Shown: positions 35,293 through 44,926, counted from the stretch's first letter. The stretch is 64,000 nt of DNA from Oscillospiraceae bacterium (GCA_021770845.1 JAETQF010000006.1:45359-109358), one strand, 5' to 3'. Program-made: numbers and translations. Notes: generated by a model from the letters alone, not told the origin.

Positions 35293-36144
35293 ATGGATAA
35301 ACAGATTCGCAGAACCGCGTCCAGGATCGGCGGATTGCTGGCCCGGCTGTTTCTATACCTCTGGTGCGCCTTTTCCGTATTTGTCTTTTTCTGGATGATC
35401 TTTTGCAGCTTTAAAACCAACCGGGAGTTTTTCAAAGACGCCTGGGGGCTGCCGGCGGCTCCCCAGTGGCAGAATTATATGAGGATCTTTACCTCCTATG
35501 ATCTGGGCAACAATTTTAAAAACAGCGTTGAAATCGTTGCCATCTCGGTGCTGTTCATTGTGCTGATCTCCGCGCCGGCCGCCTATGTGCTGTCCCGGTG
35601 CCGTTTTCCGGGGAGCAGGGTGCTGAGCAAGGTATTTACCATTGGCATGGGGGTTCCGTTCCAGCTGCTGCTGATCCCGCTGTTTTTCCAAATGTACAGC
35701 ATGGGTATCGTGGGGAGCAAGCTCAGCCTAATTCTGATCTATATTGCCCTGTCGCTGCCCTTTACCATCTTTCTGATGGAAGGCTTTTTCCGCAGCCTTC
35801 CCAGCGTGCTGGAGGAAGCGGCCTATATTGACGGCTGCGGCCCCATCCGCACCTTCTTCCACATCATGCTTCCGCTGGGAAGCCCCGGTCTGGTCACCGC
35901 GGCAATCTTTAACTTTGTCAGCCTGTGGAATGAATTTTTGCTGGCGCTGACCTTTATCAACAACAGCGATGATTACCCCCTATCCGTCGGCCTGTACGCC
36001 CTGCAGGGCAGCTTGCAGTATACCGGCGACTGGGTGACGCTGTTTGCGGCGATGGTTGTGATTACGGTGCCCACCCTGATTATTTATATGGTGCTGTCCC
36101 GCCGGATCATCAGCGGTCTGACAATGGGAGCAGTTAAGGAATAA
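35293..36144 (+). CDS. carbohydrate ABC transporter permease (MalG type)
   Basis: A 283-residue second permease of the CUT1 importer with six helices and the EAA motif EEAAYIDGCGPIRTFFHIMLP near residue 180. The PFQLLLIPLF and WNEFLLALTF segments are common to MalG-like proteins. GAGGAGG lies before the ATG, 12 bases after the first permease. Confidence 0.93.
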   Translation: MDKQIRRTASRIGGLLARLFLYLWCAFSVFVFFWMIFCSFKTNREFFKDAWGLPAAPQWQNYMRIFTSYDLGNNFKNSVEIVAISVLFIVLISAPAAYVLSRCRFPGSRVLSKVFTIGMGVPFQLLLIPLFFQMYSMGIVGSKLSLILIYIALSLPFTIFLMEGFFRSLPSVLEEAAYIDGCGPIRTFFHIMLPLGSPGLVTAAIFNFVSLWNEFLLALTFINNSDDYPLSVGLYALQGSLQYTGDWVTLFAAMVVITVPTLIIYMVLSRRIISGLTMGAVKE

Positions 36145-36209
36145 CAGAAGCGCTTGTGGAAAACACAAAGCCATGTCTGTTCCAAACTATATTATTAGGA
36201 GGTAAGAAG

Positions 36210-37577
36210 ATGAAAAAGGTATCTCGATCCATAGCGCTGCTGCTGGCCGCGCTGCTACTGGTGAGCGTATTCTCCGGATGCGGCTCCAGCGGCGGCCAGC
36301 CGACGGGGGCTCCCGGGAACAACACCCCTCCCCCTGAGGGCGGCGACAAGCCCTACGCGGGCGTCACCGTTGAATGGGCAAGCTGCTTCAATGAGGCCGA
36401 GGCGCAGGCTGTCTGGATGTCTGAGATGGCTGCGCAGTGGAGCGAAATCAGCGGTGCGGAGGTGAAGTTCAACTTCGCAGGCCGCGATGTGCTGACGTCC
36501 GTCAAGTCCGACATTCTGGTGGGCAATGCCCCCGATGTAATCGACAATGACGGCAGTGAGCTGGAGGCCGCCTTGATGAGCAATGAGGAGATCCTGCTGG
36601 AGCCCCTGACGGATCTGTATGACCGCCCCGCCTACGGCGAATCCACCCCCCTCCGCGATAACCTGAACGGCGCGTATTCCCTGCTCAGCCGGGACGGCGT
36701 GGAGTATATCATCCCCTTCATTTACGTTACCAGCGGCTTCTTCTATAACAAGACCCTTTTTAAGGAGCTGAACCTGGAGATCCCCAAGACGTGGGATGAG
36801 TTCCTGGCCGTCTGTGACGCCATTGAGGCCAGCGGCATCCCGGCCCTGGCCGCTGACGGCAATATCAGCTTCTATAACTGCTACTACTACCAGATCCTTT
36901 GCCAGCGCATCCTGGGCAGCGGCAAGTTCCTGGAGGCTGCCCTCGACAAGACCGGCGCGGCATGGGACGATCCCGGCTTCCTGAAGGCGGCGCAGCTGGT
37001 GAGCCAGCTCAGCGCGGCCGGCGCGAATTACTTCCAGGACGGTTATGCCGGCTCCGCATACCCCGCGGCACAATCCGACTGGGCAATGGGCGGCGCAGGT
37101 ATGCTTTACTGCGGCACCTGGATTCCCTTGGAGACCAGCTCCCTGACGGACGCCGATTGGGAGTACGGCTTCTTCGGTATGCCCGCGATTGAGGGCGGCG
37201 CCGGCAAGACGACGGATATCGAGGCCCAGATGATGTCCTTCTGCGTTCCGAAGGACGCCAAGAACAAGGAAGCGGCCAAGGATCTCCTGGCGTATATGCT
37301 GTCCAAGAAGTCCTGCGACCGGATGGTGGAGCTTAACGACAATATCGCCGCCCGCACCGATTCCATCTATCCCGAGGCCCTGGCCGAGGTGAAGCCCATC
37401 ATCGACGCGTCTGAAAGCTACTATAAAAATTATGACGGGGCCATGTCTGCCGCGCCTGAGTGGTGGGCCAACGTATTCTATCCTGCGGACGACGCGCTGT
37501 TCTTCGGCAACATCACCCCCGAGGAGTTTATTGAGCAGATCAAGAGCGAAAGCATTAAGTTCTACGCAAATAAATAA
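36210..37577 (+). CDS. extracellular sugar-binding lipoprotein of the ABC importer
   Basis: A 455-residue family-1 solute-binding protein. The signal peptide ends in VFSGC at about residue 22, followed by a Gly/Pro-rich tether. SGFFYNKTLFKELNLEIPKTWDEFL is the conserved signature segment in the first lobe (quoted in part: FFYNKTLFKELN). TAGGAGG lies upstream of the ATG. It would capture an oligosaccharide for the two permeases upstream. Aromatic-rich stretches (NCYYYQ, EWWANVFY) suit a sugar-stacking site. Confidence 0.9.
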   Translation: MKKVSRSIALLLAALLLVSVFSGCGSSGGQPTGAPGNNTPPPEGGDKPYAGVTVEWASCFNEAEAQAVWMSEMAAQWSEISGAEVKFNFAGRDVLTSVKSDILVGNAPDVIDNDGSELEAALMSNEEILLEPLTDLYDRPAYGESTPLRDNLNGAYSLLSRDGVEYIIPFIYVTSGFFYNKTLFKELNLEIPKTWDEFLAVCDAIEASGIPALAADGNISFYNCYYYQILCQRILGSGKFLEAALDKTGAAWDDPGFLKAAQLVSQLSAAGANYFQDGYAGSAYPAAQSDWAMGGAGMLYCGTWIPLETSSLTDADWEYGFFGMPAIEGGAGKTTDIEAQMMSFCVPKDAKNKEAAKDLLAYMLSKKSCDRMVELNDNIAARTDSIYPEALAEVKPIIDASESYYKNYDGAMSAAPEWWANVFYPADDALFFGNITPEEFIEQIKSESIKFYANK

Positions 37578-37582
37578 TTCCA

Positions 37583-37616
37583 GCGGCAAGGCGGATTTAC
37601 CTCCGCCTTGCCGCTC
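37583..37616 (+). other. stem-loop after the sugar-binding protein gene
   Basis: A perfect 14-bp stem (37583-37596 with 37603-37616), no U-tract. Such hairpins after binding-protein genes usually raise mRNA stability of the upstream part and reduce expression of the downstream genes. Confidence 0.6.
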
Positions 37617-37636
37617 ATTCACAGGAGGTTCTTGCG

Positions 37637-38401
37637 ATGGCGCTTGCCACACTGACCTTTGACTCCCAATTGCTGCACAGGCCGGTTTCCGCCAGCGTCC
37701 TGCTGCCGGAAAATGCCGCGCCAAAGGCGGTGCTGACCTTTCTGCACGGTTATACAGACCGCTGGGATTCCGCCCTGTACTACAGCTCCCTGCCCAGGTA
37801 CTGCTCGAACATACCGCTGGCCGTCGTCTTTCCGGATGCGCAGTGCAGCTTCTACTTAGACACGGCCTACGGCCAGCCCTACTGGCGGCACTTGACCCAG
37901 GAGATTCCCGCCCGGCTGAAGCAATGGCTCCGGCTGGAAGTCCCGGCCCGGAACCATTATGCCGCCGGGATCTCCATGGGCGGCTACGGGGCGGCCAAGC
38001 TTGCGATGCAGCAGCCCACTCATTTTTCGGAGGTGTTCTTATTCAGTCCGGTGACGGATATCGCCGCGGTTTCTCAGCATGGCTTTGACCGGAGCCTGGA
38101 CGGCAATGCCCCCGCGTATGAGGATTTGTGCATGGACGCCCTTTTGGGCGGGCGGATCCTCCAGGGGACACAGGACGATTTGTATTATCTGCTCAAAACA
38201 AAGGACGTCCAAACCTTTCCGCACTTCCATATTTATACCGGGACGGAGGATTTTCTTTATGAGGAGATTAACCGTTTTGCGCGGAGCCTGAAGCAGGCGG
38301 GCGGGCGGGTTGATCTGGATACCTCCCCCGGCATCCACTGCTGGAATACTTGGGATCCCTTCCTTGAAAAAATGGCGGCGCAGATAGCCGCCCTGCTGTG
38401 A
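37637..38401 (+). CDS. alpha/beta-hydrolase esterase (esterase D/tributyrin-esterase-like)
   Basis: A 254-residue cytoplasmic esterase. The nucleophile elbow is GISMGG at about residue 115; an acid in TGTEDF and a histidine in SPGIHCWNTWD complete the triad. FLHGYTDRWDS forms the oxyanion region. Similar proteins remove acetyl or feruloyl groups from sugars. AGGAGG lies before the ATG. The link with a sugar importer suggests removal of ester groups from an imported glycan. Confidence 0.83.
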   Translation: MALATLTFDSQLLHRPVSASVLLPENAAPKAVLTFLHGYTDRWDSALYYSSLPRYCSNIPLAVVFPDAQCSFYLDTAYGQPYWRHLTQEIPARLKQWLRLEVPARNHYAAGISMGGYGAAKLAMQQPTHFSEVFLFSPVTDIAAVSQHGFDRSLDGNAPAYEDLCMDALLGGRILQGTQDDLYYLLKTKDVQTFPHFHIYTGTEDFLYEEINRFARSLKQAGGRVDLDTSPGIHCWNTWDPFLEKMAAQIAALL

Positions 38402-39204
38402 GGCCGGTGAAGCCGGAGCGGAGTGCGTACTGCTTTACCATAGATGATAACATCCGATTCCTGGAGGAGAGCAGCACATCCGGTCTGGCCAGCATCTTTC
38501 AGCATCCCTATATGGAGCTGTTTTGGCGGATGCATCAAAAATACGGCGCGAAATTCCAATTCAATATGTATTACAGCTATGAACCCGGCGGGTTTTCCCT
38601 GGCGGAGGTTCCAGACCGCTGGAAGGAGGAGCTGGAAGGAAACGCACAGTGGCTGCGTTTTTCCTTCCACGCCCGGCACAATGATCCGCCCTTTCCCTAT
38701 GCACACAGCACCGCCCAGGAGCTGCTGAAGGATTATACGGATGTGATGGCGCAGCTGCGGCGGATTGCCGGCAAGGCCGCCACCGACGCGACGACGACAC
38801 TGCACTACGTCTGCGCCACCAGGCAGGCCTGTGCGGCGTTGAAGTCCAAGGGGATGCGCGGGCTGATCGGGATGTTCCTGCCGAAACAGGGCTGCGCGGC
38901 TCTGCGCTATTATCTAACGGAGGAACAGTCAGCCTGGCTGCACCGGTATCCGCTGTGCCTCGATGAGGAGACAGGGCTGATCTTTGCCAGAAACGATGTG
39001 GTGCTGAACAGCCTGCCCCTGGAGGAGATTGAGCCGGCCCTGAGGCGGGTTCAAAAGGAGTTCTATCACGTGATGATCCATGAGCAGTATTTTTACTCGG
39101 ACTACTGCAGCTGGCAGCCGGATTTTTGCCAAAAAATAGAGGCTCCCTTAAAGCTGTTCCGGGAAATGGGGCTGCAATCGTGCTTTTTAGAGGAAGTGAT
39201 CTGA
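38398..39204 (+). CDS. polysaccharide-deacetylase-like (NodB-fold) protein
   Basis: A 268-residue protein with hints of the NodB fold: an early FTIDDN (two aspartates) and FHARHND (His-x3-His-like) around residue 90, which could bind metal as in deacetylases. MELFWRMHQKYGAKFQFNMYY fits the next barrel strand. The rest is not diagnostic. The GTG start overlaps the esterase stop (GTGA). It may act with the esterase on a modified sugar. The family call is tentative. Confidence 0.6.
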   Translation: MRPVKPERSAYCFTIDDNIRFLEESSTSGLASIFQHPYMELFWRMHQKYGAKFQFNMYYSYEPGGFSLAEVPDRWKEELEGNAQWLRFSFHARHNDPPFPYAHSTAQELLKDYTDVMAQLRRIAGKAATDATTTLHYVCATRQACAALKSKGMRGLIGMFLPKQGCAALRYYLTEEQSAWLHRYPLCLDEETGLIFARNDVVLNSLPLEEIEPALRRVQKEFYHVMIHEQYFYSDYCSWQPDFCQKIEAPLKLFREMGLQSCFLEEVI

Positions 39205-39301
39205 TCAGAAGGGAATGCTTGCCGCGGCCAGTTCACCCGCTGAAAATATGGCGGATATAAACAGGACGTTTTTGGGCTGCACCCGGGCTTACGGCCGGCG
39301 G

Positions 39302-39342
39302 CAGCAAGGGAGCCTCGGTATCTTACCGAGGCTCCCTTGCTG
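39302..39342. terminator. long stem-loop between convergent genes
   Basis: A 19-bp stem with a 3-base loop (39302-39320 with 39324-39342). U-tracts are poor on both sides, but its position between convergent genes points to termination. Confidence 0.6.
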
Positions 39343-39379
39343 TTCCGCGTCTTGTATTTTGCCGCCTGCCTGGCGCCCG

Positions 39380-41950
39380 TTATTCCAGATACTTTCTTAA
39401 CGTATGGGCAACCGCCTGGACGTCAATCGGCTTTGCCAGGTGATCGTTCATGCCGCACTCCAAGCATTTCTGGATATCCTCGGAAAACGCGTCGGCAGTC
39501 ATGGCAATGATGGGGATGTCGGCGTCCTCGCGCTCCAGGGCGCGAATGGCCATGGCGGCCTCGTGGCCGTCCATAACGGGCATCCGCACATCCATCAGAA
39601 TCGCGTCATAATACCCAACTGGGGACTCCTCAAATTTGGTGACACAGATCTGCCCGTTTTCAACCCAATCCAAGTCCAGCTCAAGCACCGAGAGCATTTC
39701 CCGGGCCACCTCCCAGTTCAGCTCATTATCCTCCGCCAATAGGATGCGCTTCCCCCGAAGGGCCAGATCAGACGCCTGCCCGGCGTCGGCTGCTTCCCCG
39801 GCGCCTGTGCCGGCGGCCGCGTTCAGGGCGTCGAGCAGCGTGGATTTGAACAGCGGCTTGGAGACGAAGCCGGAAATCCCCGCCTGCCTGGCCTCGTCGG
39901 CCGCCCCGCTCCAGTCGCAGGCCAGGAGCAGCATGGCCGGGCCGCCTGCCCCGCAGCGCCCCCGAATTGCCCGGGCGGCCTCGATTCCGCTCATGTCGGG
40001 CAGGCTCAGCCCCAGCAGGATCAGCTGGCAATGGCCGTCGGCGATCCGCTCTATGGCCTGCTGGCCGCTGGGCCGCCATTCCGCTCGGACGCCGATGGAT
40101 TCCAGCGTCTGAACCGCATTGGCGCATAGCCGCTCGTCGCCGTCAACCACCAGTACCGTCCAGTCCGGGAGCGCCGCGGCCGGCGTTGGCTCCGCCGCTT
40201 TTTCCAGGTCAAGCACGACATGGAACTCGCTGCCCTTGCCCTGCTCGCTGCGGACGGATATGGAGCCGCCCATTGCGTCTATGATATACTTGGTAATGGC
40301 CATGCCGAGGCCGGAGCCCTCCGTTTTCTGCACCCGGGCGTTATTCTCCCGGCTGAAGGACTCAAATATTTCCCGCTGATACTCTTTTGACATCCCGATC
40401 CCCGTGTCGCGCACCAGAAAATGGGTGCGGACGCGGGAAGCGTCCTCGGGCAGCGCCTCCTGGTACACGGTCACCTGAATGAAGCCGTTTTCCGGCGTAA
40501 ACTTGACCGAGTTTCCCAGCAGGTTGATCAACACCTGATTCAGCCGCACGCTGTCACAGAGCACGTTTTCCGAAAGGATATCATAGGCCGCCGCGTTGAA
40601 CCGCTGGTTCTTCGCCTTGACCTGGGGCTGTATGATGTTGACAATGCAGTCCATCGCCTCTCTCAGCGAGGCCGGCTCGATGTTCAGCGCCATTTTGCCG
40701 CTTTCGATTTTGGAGATATCCAATACATCGTTGATCAGCCCCAGCAGATGCCTGCTGGACAGCTCAATTTTATGCAGGTAATTCTGAACCTGCTCCGGAT
40801 GCTCCGCGTGATCGATGGCCAGGGACGTCATCCCCAGGATGGCGTTCATGGGGGTGCGTATGTCATGGCTCATGCTGGAGAGGAAGTCCTGCTTGGCGAT
40901 ATTGGCCTGCTCCGCCTCTTTCCGAGCCTGCTCCGCGTCCTTCCGGGCCGTGTCCATCTCCGCGTTTATGCGCTTCAATTCGGACACCTGGTTCTGGAAC
41001 AGCTTCACATACTGGAAGAATATGTAGAGGAGCATGGCGATGACCGCGAAGGAGGCGGCGTAAACAAGGACAAGCCAATGGCTGCCCATCCCCGCGATGG
41101 CGTCATCCAGCCCGTCAAAGGGAAGCACCGTCACCAGATACCAGTCGCAATAGGGGAGGTTGGTGCAGTACAGATGGCGGCGCGACGGGCCGTTTTTCAG
41201 AACCACGGAATAATCCTGGCCCGCGTTCATGGCCGCGGTCAACTGCTCAATATAGACGGCCAACTCCACCGCCTGACCGTCAAAAATGCTGGTAAGCCGG
41301 TCAAAATAGGTATCGTGATCATCCTTTTTGCTTCCGATGACATAGCTGCCGTCCTTCCGGATGACAAAGGAGTAGCTCAGCGAATTGTCCGAATCGAGAA
41401 AGAGCACCTGGCCCATGTACTGGCTGGACAGCCCCACCACCATGGCGAGGCTGTTGCCTCCGTCAGACATGGGGTATTCGCAGGGGACGCCGAACAGGAT
41501 CACGCCGTCCCCGCTGCTGTCAACGGCGGACGCCGTCTTTCGCTCTCCGCGCTGGAGGCTCTCCAAAAACAGATCGGGGTAGTTGAGCTTCACGGGGTCG
41601 CCGAAAATCATTTCAAGCTCGCCGCTGGGCGAATACAGGGCGGCGCACAAAAAATGCCTGGCCCTGGCGCCGTACTCAATATCCTCCCTGGCGCCGTAAC
41701 CGGAGCCGTCTTCCCCTGCCGCAATGTGCGCGATGGATTCCGCCATGGTCAGCCGGAGGTCGATGATTGTTTCAAAGTGCAAGGATACCTGCTCGTTCAT
41801 TCCGGCCATGTAAGCGGTGCCGATGTCCTCAATCGTGTTTTCGCTCATGTTGTGAATGGATATTCCAAGAAAGGAAAACACAAAGACCGTAAAACAAATC
41901 ATCACCGCTATGCTGATCTTGAAGGAACGCGGCAAAGCCTGGTGTTTCAT
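39380..41950 (-). CDS. hybrid sensor histidine kinase with two receiver domains
   Basis: An 856-residue membrane kinase. Two membrane helices (about 10-32 and 290-312) flank an extracellular dCache-like sensor. A coiled coil joins to the kinase core (MSHDIRTPMN; NLLGNSVKFTP; DTGIGM; GSGLGMAI). Two receivers follow: the first (about 590-700) has Gly647 where the phosphorylated aspartate should be; the second (about 735-856) is intact (LMDVRMPVMDG). The first is thus probably structural. GGAGAG precedes the ATG. There is no adjacent response regulator. Confidence 0.9.
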   Translation of the reverse strand: MKHQALPRSFKISIAVMICFTVFVFSFLGISIHNMSENTIEDIGTAYMAGMNEQVSLHFETIIDLRLTMAESIAHIAAGEDGSGYGAREDIEYGARARHFLCAALYSPSGELEMIFGDPVKLNYPDLFLESLQRGERKTASAVDSSGDGVILFGVPCEYPMSDGGNSLAMVVGLSSQYMGQVLFLDSDNSLSYSFVIRKDGSYVIGSKKDDHDTYFDRLTSIFDGQAVELAVYIEQLTAAMNAGQDYSVVLKNGPSRRHLYCTNLPYCDWYLVTVLPFDGLDDAIAGMGSHWLVLVYAASFAVIAMLLYIFFQYVKLFQNQVSELKRINAEMDTARKDAEQARKEAEQANIAKQDFLSSMSHDIRTPMNAILGMTSLAIDHAEHPEQVQNYLHKIELSSRHLLGLINDVLDISKIESGKMALNIEPASLREAMDCIVNIIQPQVKAKNQRFNAAAYDILSENVLCDSVRLNQVLINLLGNSVKFTPENGFIQVTVYQEALPEDASRVRTHFLVRDTGIGMSKEYQREIFESFSRENNARVQKTEGSGLGMAITKYIIDAMGGSISVRSEQGKGSEFHVVLDLEKAAEPTPAAALPDWTVLVVDGDERLCANAVQTLESIGVRAEWRPSGQQAIERIADGHCQLILLGLSLPDMSGIEAARAIRGRCGAGGPAMLLLACDWSGAADEARQAGISGFVSKPLFKSTLLDALNAAAGTGAGEAADAGQASDLALRGKRILLAEDNELNWEVAREMLSVLELDLDWVENGQICVTKFEESPVGYYDAILMDVRMPVMDGHEAAMAIRALEREDADIPIIAMTADAFSEDIQKCLECGMNDHLAKPIDVQAVAHTLRKYLE

Positions 41951-42014
41951 ATCGTTTTCTCTCCAAAATTTTTCACAGTTAACTTGTCCGGCAAGCCTCC
42001 GCCAGCCGGTTTTG

Positions 42015-44597
42015 TCAGCCTCTCAGCCGGCTCATGACCTGGAACATTTTACGGATGTTCACCGGCTTTGCCAGGTGCGCGTTCATCCCCGCGTCCTTGG
42101 CCAGGGCGATATCCTCGTCAAAGGCGTTGGCCGACAGCGCGATGATGGGCACCGTCTCCGCGTCCGCCCGATCCAGGCCGCGAATCACCCGCGACGCCTC
42201 GTATCCGCTCATAACTGGCATCATCAGATCCATCAGCACGCAGTCAAAGGATCCCGGCTGGGACGCCGCGAAGGCGTCCACGGCGGTCTTGCCGTTGCTG
42301 GCGGTCACCACCTCCGCGCCCGCGTCTCTGAGGATGTACTCTACGATCTCACAGTTGAGCTCATTGTCCTCCACCAGAAGGACGCGCATTCCCGCGATAT
42401 TCTCCGGCACATTCCAGTTGTCCTCCGCGGGCTGTTCGCCCTGGGTCTCGTCCACCCGGAGGGGCAGGGTGATCTGGACTACGCTGCCCTTGCCCACCCA
42501 GCTGTCCACCTCGACGCTCCCTTTCATCTGATCCACCAGCTTCTTTACGATGGACATACCCAGACCAACGCCGTTATAGTTGGTTCTGGCGTCTTGGTGC
42601 TCCTGGGTGAAGGGCTCAAAAATGTGCTGCTTAAACTCGCCCCCGATGCCGATCCCGGTATCCTCGATTACAAACCGGCAGCTTGCGGCGCCGTCCTGGA
42701 AGGCGAGCTCCTCCGCCCGCACGGACACGGAGCCGCCGGGACGGTTATATTTGACCGCGTTGTCAATGACATTGATCAAAATCTTTTTTACGTGCAGCGG
42801 ATTTCCGATGACCCTCCTGTGCTTCAGCCCGGAATCCTCCAGCGTCAGGCAGATGTTTCCCTCTGCCGCCTGGGGGGACAGGATTGCGATGCAGTCCTTC
42901 AATGTGTCGTGCAGGTCAAAGGGCTCCTCCACCGCCGCCGGCCGTCCGCTCTCCAGCTTGCTGACCTGAAGGACGTCGTTTACCAGGGACAGGAGGTGCT
43001 CCGTTGACACGCGGATCTTTTTCCGGCACGCCGCCTGCCGCTCCGGATCGTCCGGGCTTTTTTCCATAATGGTCAGCATCCCCAGAATGCCGTTGATGGG
43101 CGTGCGCAGGTCGTGGGACATATGGGAAAGGAATTCGCTTTTCGCCGAGTTGGCCTGCCGCACCCGCTCCAGAAGCTCCATAATGGACTGCTCCTGCTTC
43201 TTCCGCGCCACCATGGTCTCCGTGATATCCTGGTGGTATCCGTTCAGGCAGGCGCCCGGTTTTTTAAAGGCCTTGTCCGGCACGCCGCCGCAGCGGACAT
43301 AGATTTTCCCCAGCTGGGGGTGGTTCCAGGGATAGATCACCTCGGAGCGGCCGGACTCCAGTATCTCCTGCACCGACTCCTGTACCATCTCCACATAATC
43401 CGGCTCGATGCGCCCAAACCAGTGCTGGTAGCACTCCTCCGGCGGGATTTCGTCGGATACGCCCAGAAGGATCCGCATGGTGCGATCCGCGTACATCCTG
43501 GGCGGGCAGCCCTCCTCCAGCTCAATCGTCCAGATGCCCGTTCTGGCCCCCTCCAGGATGTCCTCCAGGCTCTGCCTGGCCTCCAGTTTGTACTTTTCCT
43601 CCTGCTCCACCACGGCGTTGACGTCCCGCAGGGCGAAGATCACACGGTGCTCCGCCGCCGTCCGCTCCGTGGCGGAAAAGTGGATCTCCATGTGCTTCAG
43701 CCCGGAGGAATTGCCGTTTACCTGATACCGGACAGAAAATTTCTTCTTTTTCTGGAGGTGGGCCAGCACATAGTCCTTTGGGGTCATGGTGCGCAGCCGC
43801 TCCTGATCCCGGGGCACCACGCACCGGGAAATATACCGCTCCATAGCCGCCGGATAGCCGTCCTCGAAATGGACGGCCCAGTCGGCCGGCATCTTCTCGC
43901 TGTCCCGGTACACCTCGCATTCGCCGGTGTCGAAATTCACCTGATAGATGCACAGGTAATCCACGCTGAGGGCGTGGAGCACGTTTTGACTCCGCTTTTG
44001 AAGCTCCCGGAACAGATTCCGCCGCTTCAGGGAGGACACAATAAAATATGCCGCAGTCTGAAGGATATTCGACGCGTATTCCAGCGACTTCACAGGGGGA
44101 TTGTCCACCCCGTAAAAGCCGATGATCCGCTTGCCGTCGTAGAGGGGAACCACCACCAGGGAATGGACGCCCTGCCGCTTCAGGTTCTCATACTGGAGGG
44201 GATCGGTCTCCCGGATGTCCTCCAGGCTCTCAATGACGATATGCCTGCCGATGCTGAATTTCCGATACCAGCTGGCGCATACCTCCGGAGGGACGTTTTG
44301 AAGGCTCTCCTTTTCCGGCTGCACCCCGTCGGCCGCCCACTCGTAGGTGTTATCGTCACAGCCGGACTCGTTCTGCTCAAATATATAGGTTCGCTCCCCG
44401 TTCAGTGCCTTTCCCAGGTGCTCCAGCAGCACCTCCAGCGACTGATCCGGGGTTTCCTCCAGCAGGGCGACCCGGAGGCCCTCGTTGATGATGGCCTCCA
44501 GGTTCTGCACGCTGCGCATATCGCTTTGCTGATCATGAACCTGGACGTCCGGAGTCCCATGTCCGACCTGGTTCCAAAGCCCTTCCAAATGCTCCAT
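42015..44597 (-). CDS. hybrid sensor histidine kinase with GAF and PAS domains
   Basis: An 860-residue soluble kinase. An N-terminal GAF domain (about 30-190), two PAS-type domains (about 200-340 and 345-470), a dimerisation domain with the phospho-acceptor in MSHDLRTPIN, the ATPase domain (NVIDNAVKYN, DTGIGIG, GVGLGMSI) and a complete C-terminal receiver (LMDLMMPVMSG). It has no membrane helix, so it senses an internal signal. I start at ATG 44597, which has GGAGGATAG upstream, rather than at two earlier in-frame ATGs. It lies 64 bases upstream of the other hybrid kinase and may be co-transcribed. Confidence 0.9.
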   Translation of the reverse strand: MEHLEGLWNQVGHGTPDVQVHDQQSDMRSVQNLEAIINEGLRVALLEETPDQSLEVLLEHLGKALNGERTYIFEQNESGCDDNTYEWAADGVQPEKESLQNVPPEVCASWYRKFSIGRHIVIESLEDIRETDPLQYENLKRQGVHSLVVVPLYDGKRIIGFYGVDNPPVKSLEYASNILQTAAYFIVSSLKRRNLFRELQKRSQNVLHALSVDYLCIYQVNFDTGECEVYRDSEKMPADWAVHFEDGYPAAMERYISRCVVPRDQERLRTMTPKDYVLAHLQKKKKFSVRYQVNGNSSGLKHMEIHFSATERTAAEHRVIFALRDVNAVVEQEEKYKLEARQSLEDILEGARTGIWTIELEEGCPPRMYADRTMRILLGVSDEIPPEECYQHWFGRIEPDYVEMVQESVQEILESGRSEVIYPWNHPQLGKIYVRCGGVPDKAFKKPGACLNGYHQDITETMVARKKQEQSIMELLERVRQANSAKSEFLSHMSHDLRTPINGILGMLTIMEKSPDDPERQAACRKKIRVSTEHLLSLVNDVLQVSKLESGRPAAVEEPFDLHDTLKDCIAILSPQAAEGNICLTLEDSGLKHRRVIGNPLHVKKILINVIDNAVKYNRPGGSVSVRAEELAFQDGAASCRFVIEDTGIGIGGEFKQHIFEPFTQEHQDARTNYNGVGLGMSIVKKLVDQMKGSVEVDSWVGKGSVVQITLPLRVDETQGEQPAEDNWNVPENIAGMRVLLVEDNELNCEIVEYILRDAGAEVVTASNGKTAVDAFAASQPGSFDCVLMDLMMPVMSGYEASRVIRGLDRADAETVPIIALSANAFDEDIALAKDAGMNAHLAKPVNIRKMFQVMSRLRG

Positions 44598-44642
44598 ACG
44601 CCTATCCTCCATACTGACCGCGTTCCGGCCGCTTTTCCCACA

Positions 44643-44681
44643 GCGGCTTCCGGCGGACACAGGGTGTTCGCCGGAGGCTGC
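44643..44681 (-). other. hairpin in the leader of the GAF-PAS kinase gene
   Basis: An 18-bp stem with three G-U pairs (44643-44660 with 44664-44681) and a 3-base loop lies between promoter and gene. An upstream GGAGGCC stretch (near 44710) could pair with one arm instead, offering two exclusive folds. The rest of the 376-base gap holds two promoters and no gene. Confidence 0.4.
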
Positions 44682-44751
44682 CGTTCATCATAATCATGCA
44701 GGTTTTCGTGGCCTCCGCAGCTTGCCGCAAGACACAGAAAAATCGGTGTTC

Positions 44752-44780
44752 ATAATATCATGTGCACCCAATCCTGTCAA
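44752..44780 (-). promoter_or_regulatory. promoter of the hybrid kinase genes
   Basis: On the minus strand perfect TTGACA (44775-44780), 17 bases, TATTAT (44752-44757). The leader is about 150 bases. Confidence 0.75.
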
Positions 44781-44897
44781 TAACAAGCAGGGGGGAGCAT
44801 GGCGAAGGAAGCCAAATATCTGTAAACTGCAAGAAGCGGCACAGGAATGGCACAGGCCGGTCTGGGCAAAGTGCCCCATGCCGGAGGCCCCGCCGTC

Positions 44898-44926
44898 TTG
44901 ACAATCGGCCCGTTGTGCCATACAAT
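44898..44926 (+). promoter_or_regulatory. promoter of the 74-residue protein gene
   Basis: Perfect TTGACA (44898-44903), 17 bases, TACAAT (44921-44926), about 40 bases before the start codon. Confidence 0.75.
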
